Of a DNA stretch of 48,385 nucleotides, positions 26,255-37,727 are shown one piece after another. Source of the stretch: Desulfocapsaceae bacterium. Its GTDB lineage: Bacteria > Desulfobacterota > Desulfobulbia > Desulfobulbales > Desulfocapsaceae. The notes under the pieces are model-generated. The model saw nothing but the letters and a program-made list of their open reading frames with translations. It searched no databases and was not told the origin of the DNA. The stretch covers positions 1 through 48,385 of the forward strand of contig JAQVER010000018.1 in the NCBI GenBank assembly GCA_028697885.1. Reading direction: 5' to 3'. The translations under genes and the position numbers were made by a program. Positions within the stretch are counted from its first letter, which is position 1; each line of letters begins with the position of its first letter.

Positions 26255-26721
26255 TTTTCTTCCTTCGTTTCTATGCTGCGATAAAGGGAACGCATGCAAA
26301 GGAAGAGGAAAAAGAGTGCCGGCACACTGAGCAGATGATCCAGGGTGGCACAGAAATAGATGAATTTGATACTGGTAATGGGTCCTATAAGCCGTGACGA
26401 AAAATATCCTGCCGGATGGATGATGTCGGAACTGGCAATATCAAAACCCAGCCAGTGTCCGGAAAAGGCCAGGATATTCCAGAGGATCATCAGGATGCAG
26501 AAGATCTGCAGATAGCGCCAGCCCTTGCCGGGAAAAGCGCTACGTCTTACATCCCAGAAAAGATAGCTTAAGGCGGCCACAAAAAAAAGATGGGCCAGCT
26601 GATGCACATAAATACCCTCCGGGGGGGCGTGGACTTGTAATGCCCAGGCCTGATCCGGAGCAAGAAGCAATGCCAGGGGCAGGTACAGGGCAAATATGTT
26701 GATTTTTTTTGTTATGTTCAT
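26251..26721 (-). CDS. Small polytopic membrane protein paired with the sensor kinase
   Basis: The 156-residue protein begins with a signal-like helix ending AWA-LQVHAPPEG, then has three to four membrane helices. His residues lie at the membrane edges (VHQLAHLFF, FSGHWLGF, TLDHLLS). I do not recognise a named family. Translational coupling to the kinase by an ATGA overlap implies that the two work together, perhaps as a sensing module for a small ligand or haem. A candidate sigma-54 promoter precedes it. Confidence 0.75.
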   Translation of the reverse strand: MNITKKINIFALYLPLALLLAPDQAWALQVHAPPEGIYVHQLAHLFFVAALSYLFWDVRRSAFPGKGWRYLQIFCILMILWNILAFSGHWLGFDIASSDIIHPAGYFSSRLIGPITSIKFIYFCATLDHLLSVPALFFLFLCMRSLYRSIETKEEK

Positions 26722-27028
26722 ATGGCTATGGAGCAGGGAGTACTTTTACCTGGAAGTTAATGGATGAATAGCAGGTCAATATCATTCTGCTATGCACATT
26801 AAGCGCCAGAAAAAGAAAGGAAGTGAGAAAAGAGTATATGTCTTTTCATATTAGTGAGTTATCTGTCTGTTCGTTTTTGGGATGTTATGAAGGATGTGGC
26901 GGTTCCTCTGGGATCTCCATTCAGAGGCTGCAACAAAAAAGAGACAGTGAAACATTCAGGTGTCACCTGCTGTCCGGATGGTGATTCTCCTGACAGAAGC
27001 AGGGGATTAGGAAGAGGTCGGGGGAATC
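26722..27028. other. Gap between NtrC-type regulator and membrane kinase operon
   Basis: This 307-bp gap has no convincing gene. It contains the candidate sigma-54 site at 26793-26808. No T-tailed hairpin was recognised. Confidence 0.4.
26793..26808 (-). promoter_or_regulatory. Candidate sigma-54 (-24/-12) promoter
   Basis: On the minus strand TGGCGCTTAATGTGCA has GG and GC separated by exactly 10 bp, as sigma-54 promoters require, with a near-consensus TGGC at -24 and TGCA at -12. The start codon of the small membrane protein is about 70 bp downstream. An NtrC-type activator is encoded immediately upstream, which is consistent. Confidence 0.4.
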
Positions 27029-28450
27029 TCAGGCTGTTCTGAAGGTGTCAGCATCAACCTGATAACGGCGCATCAGACGTTGAAAGGCCTGCCGCTCCAT
27101 GCCGCTGATCTTGGCTGCAGCCGAGACGTTACCTTTTGAGCCTGTCAGGCAGTGACGCAGATATGAGCTGGTGAAGGGACCGATCACCTTTTCCTTGGCC
27201 TGTCTATAGGGAAGCTGATAGACGCAGGCGGGAACCTGACTCTGTGTTTCTCCGTTCTTGCCGTTATCTTCAAAATTGGTCAGCTCATGCGGGGTGATTT
27301 TGCGGCTGTCCGAGAGCAGTACCGCCCGGTTGATGATGTTCTGCAGTTGCCGGACGTTTCCCTTCCATTGCCTGCGCATGAGACATTGCAGGGCCTCGGG
27401 GGTGAATTCCATTCCTTCCCGATCATACTCCTGGGAATACATGGTCAGAAAATGCTGAGCCAGTAAGGGGATATCTTCCTTGATCTCTGTCAAAGTGGGG
27501 AGAGTGACTGTCATCACGTTCAGACGGTAAAAAAGATCTTCCCGGAATTCCCCTTTGGCCATCTTGGCCTCAAGATCCTGATTGGTGGCGGCAAGTACTC
27601 GGACATCAACCTTGAAGGTCTTGGTCTGTCCCAGTGGCTGGATCTCTTTTTCCTGCAGGACCCTCAGGAGTTTTGTCTGCAGTCCCAAGGGGAGATCGGC
27701 AATTTCATCAAGGAAGATGGTGGAACCATCTGCCTCGAGAAAGAGGCCGGTTTTGTCATGATCGGCACCGGTAAAAGCCCCCTTGCAATAGCCGAATAGT
27801 TCACTTTCGAGGATATGCTCAGGAAGTGCCGGGCAGTTGATGGTGATCATCTTTTTCTCTGCCCGTTTACTCATGGCATGGATGGTACGGGCAGCAACTT
27901 CCTTGCCGGTTCCTGATTCTCCGCGAATGAGTACGGTGGCGTCGCTTTGTCCCAGGCGTGACAAAAGATCAATAGTTCGCCGTAATGGCGGTGAGTGACC
28001 GACAAACCCGGTCAGCGCACTGGTGCTGGTCAGACGCTGCTGGAGATGCAGATTTTCCCGCAACAGGTATGTCCTCTCAAGGGCGCGTTTGACCACCTGG
28101 CTGATTTTGTTGTTGTCAAAGGGCTTTTCAAAAAAGTCATAGGCGCCGTCTTTCAGTGCTTGAACCGCTATCTCAATGGTTCCATAGCCGGTCATGATGA
28201 TGGTGCTGATGGTGGCGTCAATGGCAGCGATGGACTGCAGGAGCTGCAGACCATCCATGTCCGGCATGATAATGTCGGTGAGTACCACATCAGGCTTCCA
28301 GCTCCTGACAAGTTCCAGGGCTTCGAGGCTGGATGTTGTTAAGGCGACCTCGCAGGCGCATTTTTTGGACAGAACTTTCTTCAACAGGTTAAGGAGATCC
28401 CTTTCATCGTCCACAATCAGGAGGCGGGTTGGTTTTTGTTGCTGGGCCAT
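27029..28450 (-). CDS. NtrC-family sigma-54-dependent response regulator
   Basis: The 473-residue protein has a receiver domain (1-120, phosphoacceptor Asp59 in VVLTDIIMPDMDG), an AAA+ domain (about 150-385) with Walker A GESGTGKE, the sigma-54 contact loop GAFTGA and Walker B IFLDEIADL, and a C-terminal Fis-type helix-turn-helix (GNVSAAAKISGMERQAFQRL). It should activate sigma-54 promoters when phosphorylated. It starts 6 bp after the phosphatase-YkgJ gene, so it is probably the last gene of the Lon-led operon. Confidence 0.92.
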   Translation of the reverse strand: MAQQQKPTRLLIVDDERDLLNLLKKVLSKKCACEVALTTSSLEALELVRSWKPDVVLTDIIMPDMDGLQLLQSIAAIDATISTIIMTGYGTIEIAVQALKDGAYDFFEKPFDNNKISQVVKRALERTYLLRENLHLQQRLTSTSALTGFVGHSPPLRRTIDLLSRLGQSDATVLIRGESGTGKEVAARTIHAMSKRAEKKMITINCPALPEHILESELFGYCKGAFTGADHDKTGLFLEADGSTIFLDEIADLPLGLQTKLLRVLQEKEIQPLGQTKTFKVDVRVLAATNQDLEAKMAKGEFREDLFYRLNVMTVTLPTLTEIKEDIPLLAQHFLTMYSQEYDREGMEFTPEALQCLMRRQWKGNVRQLQNIINRAVLLSDSRKITPHELTNFEDNGKNGETQSQVPACVYQLPYRQAKEKVIGPFTSSYLRHCLTGSKGNVSAAAKISGMERQAFQRLMRRYQVDADTFRTA

Positions 28451-28456
28451 ATGTCT

Positions 28457-29494
28457 TTATCCTTGAGAGTCTTTGATCATGGCTTGAAAATATTGTTGCA
28501 CAAATTGTCCGGAAACCGTGTCAAAAATTGTAAATCTTAAGCTGCCGGACGGAGGGAACTCACCGGTGAGAGCGAGAAAAACATCACGGGAAGTGGTTTG
28601 TATCACCAAGTTCAGCCTCTCTTGCGTCTCCATGTTTAGGCCGGAGCGGCATCTTATGGGGCGATTGGCGTGCAGGATGCAGGCCTGGTCAACCAGGAGT
28701 GGGCAGGAAAGGGTATGGCTTGCTGCAAGCTGTCGGGCAGCTTCTTCCGGAGTACCGCCCTCTGTCTTCTGCCTTTTTCTGAGCCGGCAAGAAGTCTCGC
28801 CTGCCCGATCCATGGCGGCCAGGCGCTGTTCCCGGCTTAACTGTCTATTCAGAGTATGACTGATATGGACGGCTTCTATTAATTCCATCTCAAAATAGGT
28901 ATGACAGCATCTTTCGGTATCCAGCTCCAGAAGGTCAACTCCTGCTTGTCGGGCCAAGGCTTCTGCTTCCTGCAGGATTGCCGCATATTCCTGGAGAAAG
29001 GGCAGCAGGTTAACGGTCTCTTTGTCCTCAATGCTCGGCGTACGTGCGCTCAGTTGCCCTTGTTGTTTACCATACTTACGCAATAGTTTCCACTGGCTGT
29101 AGTTTCCGGGAGTTACCCGGGCGGGCTTTAGTTTTTTTTCGGTAAGTTTCAGTCCCAGTCCTCGCCTGAGCAGATAGGCGGAGACAAAGGTGCCGGTGCG
29201 GCCCAGGCCATGCCGACAGTGAATCAGGACTTTTTTTTTCAGATAGAGGGCCTCATCAAGCCATTGCAGCGCCTGCTCCATCAACTCCATATCCGGCGCG
29301 CATTCATCCGGAATAGGAAGATAGTAGACCTCAAATCCTGACTCCTGCTCAATCTGATGCAGGTCGCAGAACTCGCCGCACAGATTGACAATGGCATCAA
29401 TCCCCTGTTCCCTGATGGCGTCAAGATCGTCATAGGACATGGGGGCGGAGCCGGCAGCCAGTTGGCTGGTAAGCCAGTTTACGGTATAAGGCAT
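28457..29494 (-). CDS. Dual-specificity phosphatase fused to YkgJ-like Cys domain
   Basis: The 345-residue protein has an N-terminal protein phosphatase domain (about 1-145) with the active-site loop HCRHGLGRTG (Cys93, Arg99) and a candidate general acid in the IPDECAPD region. The C-terminal half has Cys196-Cys197, Cys264, Cys272 and Cys282 in an arrangement like YkgJ proteins (CPLL...ACILHANRPIRCR), which bind zinc or an iron-sulfur cluster. A phosphatase joined to a putative metal sensor suggests redox- or metal-controlled dephosphorylation; this is inference. It lies 12 bp after the PEP-synthase-like gene and 6 bp before the NtrC gene. Confidence 0.78.
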   Translation of the reverse strand: MPYTVNWLTSQLAAGSAPMSYDDLDAIREQGIDAIVNLCGEFCDLHQIEQESGFEVYYLPIPDECAPDMELMEQALQWLDEALYLKKKVLIHCRHGLGRTGTFVSAYLLRRGLGLKLTEKKLKPARVTPGNYSQWKLLRKYGKQQGQLSARTPSIEDKETVNLLPFLQEYAAILQEAEALARQAGVDLLELDTERCCHTYFEMELIEAVHISHTLNRQLSREQRLAAMDRAGETSCRLRKRQKTEGGTPEEAARQLAASHTLSCPLLVDQACILHANRPIRCRSGLNMETQERLNLVIQTTSRDVFLALTGEFPPSGSLRFTIFDTVSGQFVQQYFQAMIKDSQG

Positions 29495-29506
29495 GATCGT
29501 CTTTTG

Positions 29507-31996
29507 TTATGTTTCTTCCAGAAAATTCTGTACATATTGCTCTACTTCCTGAGTGTCATGCAGGGACATGTCCATAAGTCTGGTGGCGCCGAGCAGGCGG
29601 CCCAGGGTGAACAGGTGCATCTTCATCTCCGGACTCGGCAGGGAAGAGATCCTGGCATCCAGCAGATCACCCCGGGTCTCGATCTGAAATCCTGCCTGCT
29701 GAAGCAGGGTACGGATAAAATCAAGACGCAGCAGACGGCCGGAAAAGTCAGCCCCGCCACCGGCAAAACGGAATTGACAATAGTTGTTGGAGCTGTCCTC
29801 GCCACAGAGGGCATCGACCAGGGTAAAATGATAGCCAAAACGCATGATTAAGTTGATGTAATCGGTGCCAAGCACCGCATAGCTGGCAAAATCCGATGAC
29901 TCTGAGCTTGTGATTCCGTCGGCCATGGTCAGTTCGCCAAACTGTTTCCAGTCAAAATGGGCTCTCTCCTGCCATTGCACCGAAGGGTGGGTCAGTCCTG
30001 CCCACAGGGCCTGAAAGGGTGCTGAACTGATCTGCTCCACAGTGATTGTCTCTTCCCGGACGGCTGCGGTAAGCAGGCCGCCGCCGACATCAACAACAAA
30101 GATATCAAAAGGCAGATCCGAAAGCAATTTTTTCCGCTTACGAGAACGGTTCCCCAGGCGATCCCCGAGAGAAAACATCGATCTGACCGCCTGTTCATGG
30201 GCAAAACGGATAATGTCATGCAGGGAACGGCATGATTCGGGGCTAAATCCTTTGGCCTTTGGGTCAATCAGGTGCAGGGGGGTGATAGTGTCAAGGAGCT
30301 TACACAGTTTTCGGAAAAAGGGGAGCTGCTTTTGTGATTCATGGAGAGGAAGCGTCTCCAGGCGGGGCAGGATATCACCTTCATAGACGCTCTTCATCTC
30401 TGCATGCATGGTTATGATCTTACCTTGACCTACTACTGTCTGAATTTCAGGACCCAGACCACAAATCAGGGGGACGCCGTATTCCCGGCAAACTGTGGAA
30501 AAATGGCCGACAACACTGCCAAGCTCTGCCAGTACCCCCTTGACCCGGTCAAGAACCTGAACGTAAGAGGGAAGAGTCTCTCTGATTACCAGAATAGCGC
30601 CGGCAGGTACCTGTTCTACAGGATGGTTTGTGTCCACCCGGTAGGCCGGGCCACAGGCCTGACCGAGTGCGGCCATGGTTCCCCCCCGGAGCAATGGTGA
30701 GCTCTGGATTTCGCTAATTGATGTCGGTTTTTTCTCGATGTTAGTCTCTGGCGATGATGCATGAGATTGCAGGGCACGACTCTGGAGAAAAAGGATCTTG
30801 CCGCTGTCGGTCAAGGTCCATTCGATATCCTGAGGAGTTTGGAAATAAGCCTCAATCTTCAGGGCATCAGTGGCCAGAGAAGTGATCTGTTCAGCGGTCA
30901 TCATTTGAGTCAGGAAGTGTTTTGCTATATCGTTTGGGTCCGTTTTATGGCAACTGGTGTCTGCTCTTGCCACTGCCAGAACATCCGGGATTTTCCGCCC
31001 GCTGACCAGTGCTTCTCCCTGTCCCGGCACGGCATGGATGAACAGATGTGCTGAATCCAGGCCAGCGGGGTCGACAGTGTACACGACCCCGCTGGCCTGG
31101 GCATTTATCATCTCGAGCACCAGTACCGCCATGGGTGTTTCTTCATCGCTCAGTCCACTGTGTATCCGGTAGGCTAACGACTCTGGCGTATATTTACTGG
31201 CAAGGACGGTAAGATAGGCCGGGATGAGATTTCCTTTCTGAACTTCAAGAAGGGTAGTGTACTGTCCGGCAAAAGAGCATTCGCCATCTTCTCCCACGGC
31301 ACTGCTGCGCACAGCCACCCGGATATCATCTGTCTGGTTTGCCCATATGCTTGTGTGGGTAGCCAGGATCTCGTTTTCAATATCAGGAGGAACCTCGGCA
31401 TTTTTGATCAGTTCCATCAGCTGTTGTGAGATCCGCGCCAGGCTGCCTGGGCTGGCAAGATCGATCTGTGCCAGCAGCTCATTGATATCGCTCCGCAGAT
31501 CATTGTACTCCAGCAGGTAATGAAAGCTGTTCACCGTGATGATAAAACCGGAAGGCACAGGCAGTTGCAAGGTCTTGGTCAATACGGCCAGGGTGGCGCT
31601 TTTGCCTCCGGCAAGCTCTGGTTTTACGGCGGGGTCCCTCAGAGTCAGGACAAAGGGCGGGCCAAAGTGGAGAGTGGGTGGGGCCAGCAAGAATCTGCTG
31701 TAAAAGTCAAACTTACGAAAATATTCAGGCAGGGTGACAAAGGATCCAGGAGCCATACGCTCAAGGCACTCCACCATACCGCCAACACTGGCAGAAAGGG
31801 CATCGTATCTGGCCGCAATCCTGCAGAAATCTTCTTTTTTCCCTTGATAGTAAAGGTCTTCCAGGTCGGCCATGAGTTCGTGACTCCGACTGTCAAAGAC
31901 CAGAAGCTCCCGAAAGGCATCATAGGTTCCCCGCAGGACAACGCCGGGAGCAAAAAGACGATAGGTCCAGTATTTGAAAAGGGTGTTAATAAGCAT
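29507..31996 (-). CDS. PEP-synthase/PPDK-like protein with unrecognised C-terminus
   Basis: An 829-residue protein from the ATG at 31996; a TTG at 32029 is an alternative. Residues about 115-410 form the ATP-grasp domain of PEP synthase and pyruvate phosphate dikinase (ELAGGKSATLA, VRSSAVGEDGECSFAGQYTT, VYTVDPAGLD). A swivelling phosphohistidine domain follows (about 430-525), with GSVVGHFSTVCREYGVPLICG; His498 is the expected carrier. The normal C-terminal TIM barrel for pyruvate/PEP is absent: residues about 530-829 are something else, containing FVVDVGGGLLTAAVREE and FRFAGGGADFSGR. Phosphate transfer to a substrate other than pyruvate is likely, perhaps linked to the phosphatase next door. 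Confidence 0.8.
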   Translation of the reverse strand: MLINTLFKYWTYRLFAPGVVLRGTYDAFRELLVFDSRSHELMADLEDLYYQGKKEDFCRIAARYDALSASVGGMVECLERMAPGSFVTLPEYFRKFDFYSRFLLAPPTLHFGPPFVLTLRDPAVKPELAGGKSATLAVLTKTLQLPVPSGFIITVNSFHYLLEYNDLRSDINELLAQIDLASPGSLARISQQLMELIKNAEVPPDIENEILATHTSIWANQTDDIRVAVRSSAVGEDGECSFAGQYTTLLEVQKGNLIPAYLTVLASKYTPESLAYRIHSGLSDEETPMAVLVLEMINAQASGVVYTVDPAGLDSAHLFIHAVPGQGEALVSGRKIPDVLAVARADTSCHKTDPNDIAKHFLTQMMTAEQITSLATDALKIEAYFQTPQDIEWTLTDSGKILFLQSRALQSHASSPETNIEKKPTSISEIQSSPLLRGGTMAALGQACGPAYRVDTNHPVEQVPAGAILVIRETLPSYVQVLDRVKGVLAELGSVVGHFSTVCREYGVPLICGLGPEIQTVVGQGKIITMHAEMKSVYEGDILPRLETLPLHESQKQLPFFRKLCKLLDTITPLHLIDPKAKGFSPESCRSLHDIIRFAHEQAVRSMFSLGDRLGNRSRKRKKLLSDLPFDIFVVDVGGGLLTAAVREETITVEQISSAPFQALWAGLTHPSVQWQERAHFDWKQFGELTMADGITSSESSDFASYAVLGTDYINLIMRFGYHFTLVDALCGEDSSNNYCQFRFAGGGADFSGRLLRLDFIRTLLQQAGFQIETRGDLLDARISSLPSPEMKMHLFTLGRLLGATRLMDMSLHDTQEVEQYVQNFLEET

Positions 31997-32180
31997 TGTT
32001 GACAGCCTTGAAATCAAGGGGGGCCACAAAAAGAAGAGACTCCTTATGGCTTGCTGTTGTGCTTTTCAATGGTCATAAGCACATTTAAATCAATCTTGAT
32101 TATCGGCCAGAGAGAAAGCTTAAGTCAACTTGTTTTTGTGGTGTCTACATTTCAGTGGATGTCGAGGGGGGGGGAGGGAC

Positions 32181-33325
32181 TCACTGCTTTGATGATTTCT
32201 TTCTGTGCTGGTATTCCTGAACTGCCTGATTATGCTCGGAAAGATCTTTCGAGAATTGGTGGGTTCCGTTGTTTTTGGAGACAAAATAAAAAAAGTCAGT
32301 AGGCGCGGGACGCAGAACGGCCTCCATTGCCTTTTGGCCTGGATTGCAGATGGGACCGGCGGGTAATGCCGGCACGACATAGGTGTTATAGGGGTGTTCT
32401 GTTTTGAGGTCTGTCCTGGTCAGGTTCCCTGAAAAATCTTCCAGACCATAGACAACTGTGGGGTCTGATTGCAGGCGCATCCCGGTCTTGAGTCGGTTGA
32501 GAAAGACGCCGGCAATAATGGGTCTTTCTGCCGAATCACCGGTCTCCTTTTCCACAACTGAGGCCAGGGTGACAACCTCATGACGGCTCATTTGTTGTCC
32601 GGCGTTATTGGGTAAGGCAGACCATATTTGAAAAAAACGGGCCACCTGCATGGCGATCAGCTCTTTGGTATCCCGCAGATCGTGGGTCAGATGATAGGTG
32701 TCGGGATAAAGATAGCCTTCCAGGCTTGGTACTGATGGAAGCCCCAGGGAATGAATAAAATCAGGATCATGGGCCAGGGCCAGGAACCGATCCCGATCAC
32801 ACCAGGATCCGGCGGCAAAGATCTCTGCCACCTCTTCTAACCGTAGTCCTTCGGGGATGGTCACGGCATATTGAACCGGCTTGGCCATTGCCAGTTGTCG
32901 TAATACCTCGCCCGGTTTTTTCCCGAGGCTTAACCGGAATTCGCCAGCCGGTAATTTCCGAGACAGACCAAGAACCTTGGCCAGCAACAGAAAGCGGATG
33001 TCATCATCAACCAGCTTGGCTTCGGCCAGGATCTTTCGTATCTGCCTGATTCCTGATCCGGGAGGAATGGTGACAATGGTGTATTCTGTCTTCTGCTGAG
33101 GAGCAGAGTGCCAGGCATAGAGGGCTAGCCAGCCAGCCGCTGCTATCGGACAAAGTAACAAAAAGAAAGCCGTCCAGCGAAGGGCCTTTTTTTTTAAAAA
33201 AACAGAGCCGTTCGCTGGACTTTCGTTACCTGTATGGGGAGGCCGCCCTATATCCATTTCTGGAATGGGCGGCACTTGGTCATCCTTGGCCTGTGGACAA
33301 TCAGGCTGTGCTGCACCGCTGAGTT

Positions 33326-33329
<4 letters not shown>
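32181..33329 (-). CDS. mltG: MltG-type endolytic murein transglycosylase
   Basis: The 382-residue protein has one membrane helix (about 50-70) and a periplasmic YceG/MltG domain. The catalytic Glu is in ASVVEKETGDSAERP, followed by IAGVFLNRL, LQSDPTVVYGL and NTYVVPALPAGPICNPG, all typical. It cuts growing glycan strands and sets their length. The first codon is a TTG overlapping the Lon stop (TTGA) with a weak ribosome site; an in-frame ATG at 33257 (residue 25) is an alternative. Confidence 0.92.
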
Positions 33330-35728
<2,399 letters not shown>

Positions 35729-36214
35729 GTAAACCTCCTGATCCAGCGTAACTGGATAAGTGACTTTTATTGAGTTCGAGAGTAACTCCCGATAATTTCC
35801 CTGTACTTGAGGTGTGGATTAAGACAGGGAAGAACGTATGGTAAGTGGTTATCATATAAATCCTCAAACCGGTTGAAAATACTAAACATTGCTCTAGTCG
35901 AAGTCAAGACTGTAAATTGCAGAACACTCAGGGAATTGAGGGAAGGTGTCGGAGAAAGGGAGAAGATGTCTTTTTTTGCTTGAATTAAACACTCCTTTCA
36001 CTCATAATTGTTTGCCTTTAAGTATTGGGAGTCCTGTGATAATTCATCAATGGGGTGGCTTTGCCATGCTGTGTTGAGGCTGTAGCGAAATAACCATCAC
36101 ATCTCTAATCATTTCGTTACTGGCCTTATGATCTTCACCTTATTTCAATGGCCGAAGATGTCTTTTCCATGGTTCTCGCAGTCTCATTTTTTCTAGTGTT
36201 TATGGAGTCTAGTC
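35729..36214. other. Divergent promoter region between lon and the LbH protein gene
   Basis: The 486-bp gap holds the lon promoter on the minus strand. No clear promoter was found for the plus-strand gene, though the start at 36215 has GGAG 7 bp upstream. No small gene was recognised. Confidence 0.5.
35879..35907 (-). promoter_or_regulatory. Putative sigma-70 promoter of lon
   Basis: On the minus strand TTGACT (35902-35907) and TAGTAT (35879-35884) are separated by 17 bp. This lies about 150 bp before the lon start. No heat-shock-specific motif such as a CIRCE dyad was seen. Confidence 0.5.
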
Positions 36215-37015
36215 ATGCTTAGTCCGCACTCTTTTTTTGATCTCTCCAAGTTTTCCCATGCCCAGATTTTTTTTGAAAAGGAGTACGTCTGGACCGCCTT
36301 GACCCGGTTGCAAGAGTATATGGACGGTTATGTCTATCCGCAGCTTACAAGTCCGCTGCTTCCGGAAGGAGAGCCATTGACCAGGACGGTTGTTTTGTAT
36401 GAAGGACAGATCCTTTCAGCCAGCGGATTGAAGATTGTCTATGGCGATACCACGAAACAGCAACTGCGGGTCAGTTCCGGGAGCCGTGAACTTACCGGTG
36501 CCACTGTCATAATGGCCGGAACTGTGCTCATGGGCAAGCAGATAGCCCTGGGGCGTGGAGTGCTGGTGGAAAGCGGGGCTCTGATCAAGTCGCCTGCCAT
36601 TATCGGCGACTATACCGAGATTCGTCAGGGGGCGTATCTGCGTGGCTATTGCCTGACCGGATCCCATTGTGTCATTGGCCATACTACTGAGGTAAAGCAT
36701 TCCATCTTTCTCGATCATGCTAAGGCCGGTCATTTTGCCTATCTCGGTGATTCTATCCTGGGCCGGGACGTCAATCTGGGGGCGGGCACTAAATTTGCCA
36801 ATCTTAGATTTCTGCCAGGAAATGTTGTCATTCGTACCAGTGAAGAGACCATTGATACCGGTCGCAGAAAATTTGGTGCCATCCTTGGGGACCAAGCTCA
36901 GACCGGATGTAATTCAGTAACCAGTCCCGGGACCCTGATCGGCAAAGAAGGCATCCTCATGCCCAATACTACGGCTCCATCCGGATATCACCCGCCCCGA
37001 ACCATTCTCCGTTAA
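36215..37015 (+). CDS. Left-handed beta-helix (hexapeptide repeat) transferase-like protein
   Basis: The 266-residue protein has a helical N-terminal part (about 1-60) and hexapeptide-type repeats from about 75 to 240 (for example LGRGVLVESGALIKSPAIIGDYTEI, written in part as repeated I-G-x-x-x-x turns). It resembles the C-terminal half of GlmU-like sugar-phosphate transferases, including HFAYLGDSILGRDVNLGAGT, a typical GlmU-type acetyltransferase stretch. There is no nucleotidyltransferase domain. Acyl or acetyl transfer to a nucleotide sugar is plausible. A strong terminator follows. Confidence 0.75.
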   Translation: MLSPHSFFDLSKFSHAQIFFEKEYVWTALTRLQEYMDGYVYPQLTSPLLPEGEPLTRTVVLYEGQILSASGLKIVYGDTTKQQLRVSSGSRELTGATVIMAGTVLMGKQIALGRGVLVESGALIKSPAIIGDYTEIRQGAYLRGYCLTGSHCVIGHTTEVKHSIFLDHAKAGHFAYLGDSILGRDVNLGAGTKFANLRFLPGNVVIRTSEETIDTGRRKFGAILGDQAQTGCNSVTSPGTLIGKEGILMPNTTAPSGYHPPRTILR

Positions 37016-37038
37016 ACCACCCTAGGCAAGAAAAATAC

Positions 37039-37070
37039 GAAAAAAGTTTCTGTTGTTGGAAACTTTTTTC
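37039..37070. terminator. Rho-independent terminator
   Basis: A perfect 12-bp stem (GAAAAAAGTTTC, 37039-37050; GAAACTTTTTTC, 37059-37070) encloses the loop TGTTGTTG. The A/T tracts are part of the stem, and T-rich ends occur in both directions. It follows the hexapeptide protein gene. Confidence 0.75.
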
Positions 37071-37193
37071 AGGGTATTCATTTTCTTCCTTGATTTTGTG
37101 TAATATCTCATTATATTCTGTGCATAATCACGATACGGCTGGCGTGTTTGGGAAAGTTCTACTGAAATCTTTTTAAGAGAAAGGGAGAGCATT

Positions 37194-37718
37194 ATGAAAA
37201 TTGTTGTTTCCGCCACAGGAATGAATCTGGATTCTCCTGTTGATCCTCGATTTGGCAGGGCGGCTTGTCTGCTCATAATTGACAGCGACACCGGCACACT
37301 CATCGAAGCCATAGACAACACCCAGGGCAGAGATGTTGCTCAAGGGGCCGGGATAAGTGCGGCGGCCCTGGTTGCTGATAAAGGTGTCGGGGCCATTCTT
37401 ACCGGACGAGTTGGCCCCAAGGCCATGCCTGTGATTGAGAAAGCAGGTATTCAGGTTGTCTCTGATGTAAGTGGCACGGTACGCGAGGCTGTGGAAAAAT
37501 TCAGGAGTGGTTCACAAGATCAGGCCAGTTCTTCTGCCGATCCTGTTACTTTTACATCGCCGGCCATTGCTGGTAGCGGCACGGGTGGCGGGCAATGCCG
37601 GGGATGCGGTAGTGGCCAGGGCCAAGGTGGTGGACAAGGAAGAGGTGGTGGACAAGGAAGAGGTCGCGGCGCCGGTTGTGGTTCCGGTAAAGGTCGAGGT
37701 CGAAACAGGCAGGAATAG
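37194..37718 (+). CDS. NifX/NafY/MTH1175-like cofactor-binding protein with Gly-rich tail
   Basis: The 174-residue protein has a dinitrogenase iron-molybdenum cofactor domain (about 1-105: SPVDPRFGRAACLLI, GAGISAAALVADKGVGAILTGRVGP). The tail (about 125-174) is unusual, rich in Gly, Gln and Arg with QCRGCGSG and AGCGSG. It contains a perfect 18-bp tandem duplication at 37626-37643 and 37644-37661, coding GGGQGR twice. The family binds metal clusters. It is the first gene of a three-gene plus-strand set with two ferredoxin-type ATPases, 9 bp before the next. Confidence 0.82.
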   Translation: MKIVVSATGMNLDSPVDPRFGRAACLLIIDSDTGTLIEAIDNTQGRDVAQGAGISAAALVADKGVGAILTGRVGPKAMPVIEKAGIQVVSDVSGTVREAVEKFRSGSQDQASSSADPVTFTSPAIAGSGTGGGQCRGCGSGQGQGGGQGRGGGQGRGRGAGCGSGKGRGRNRQE

Positions 37719-37727
37719 GGTGAGCAG

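Noticed and set aside
26854-27042. Plus-strand 62-residue frame in the gap before the NtrC gene
   Set aside because: It has no ribosome site and overlaps the end of the NtrC gene on the other strand; no resemblance seen.
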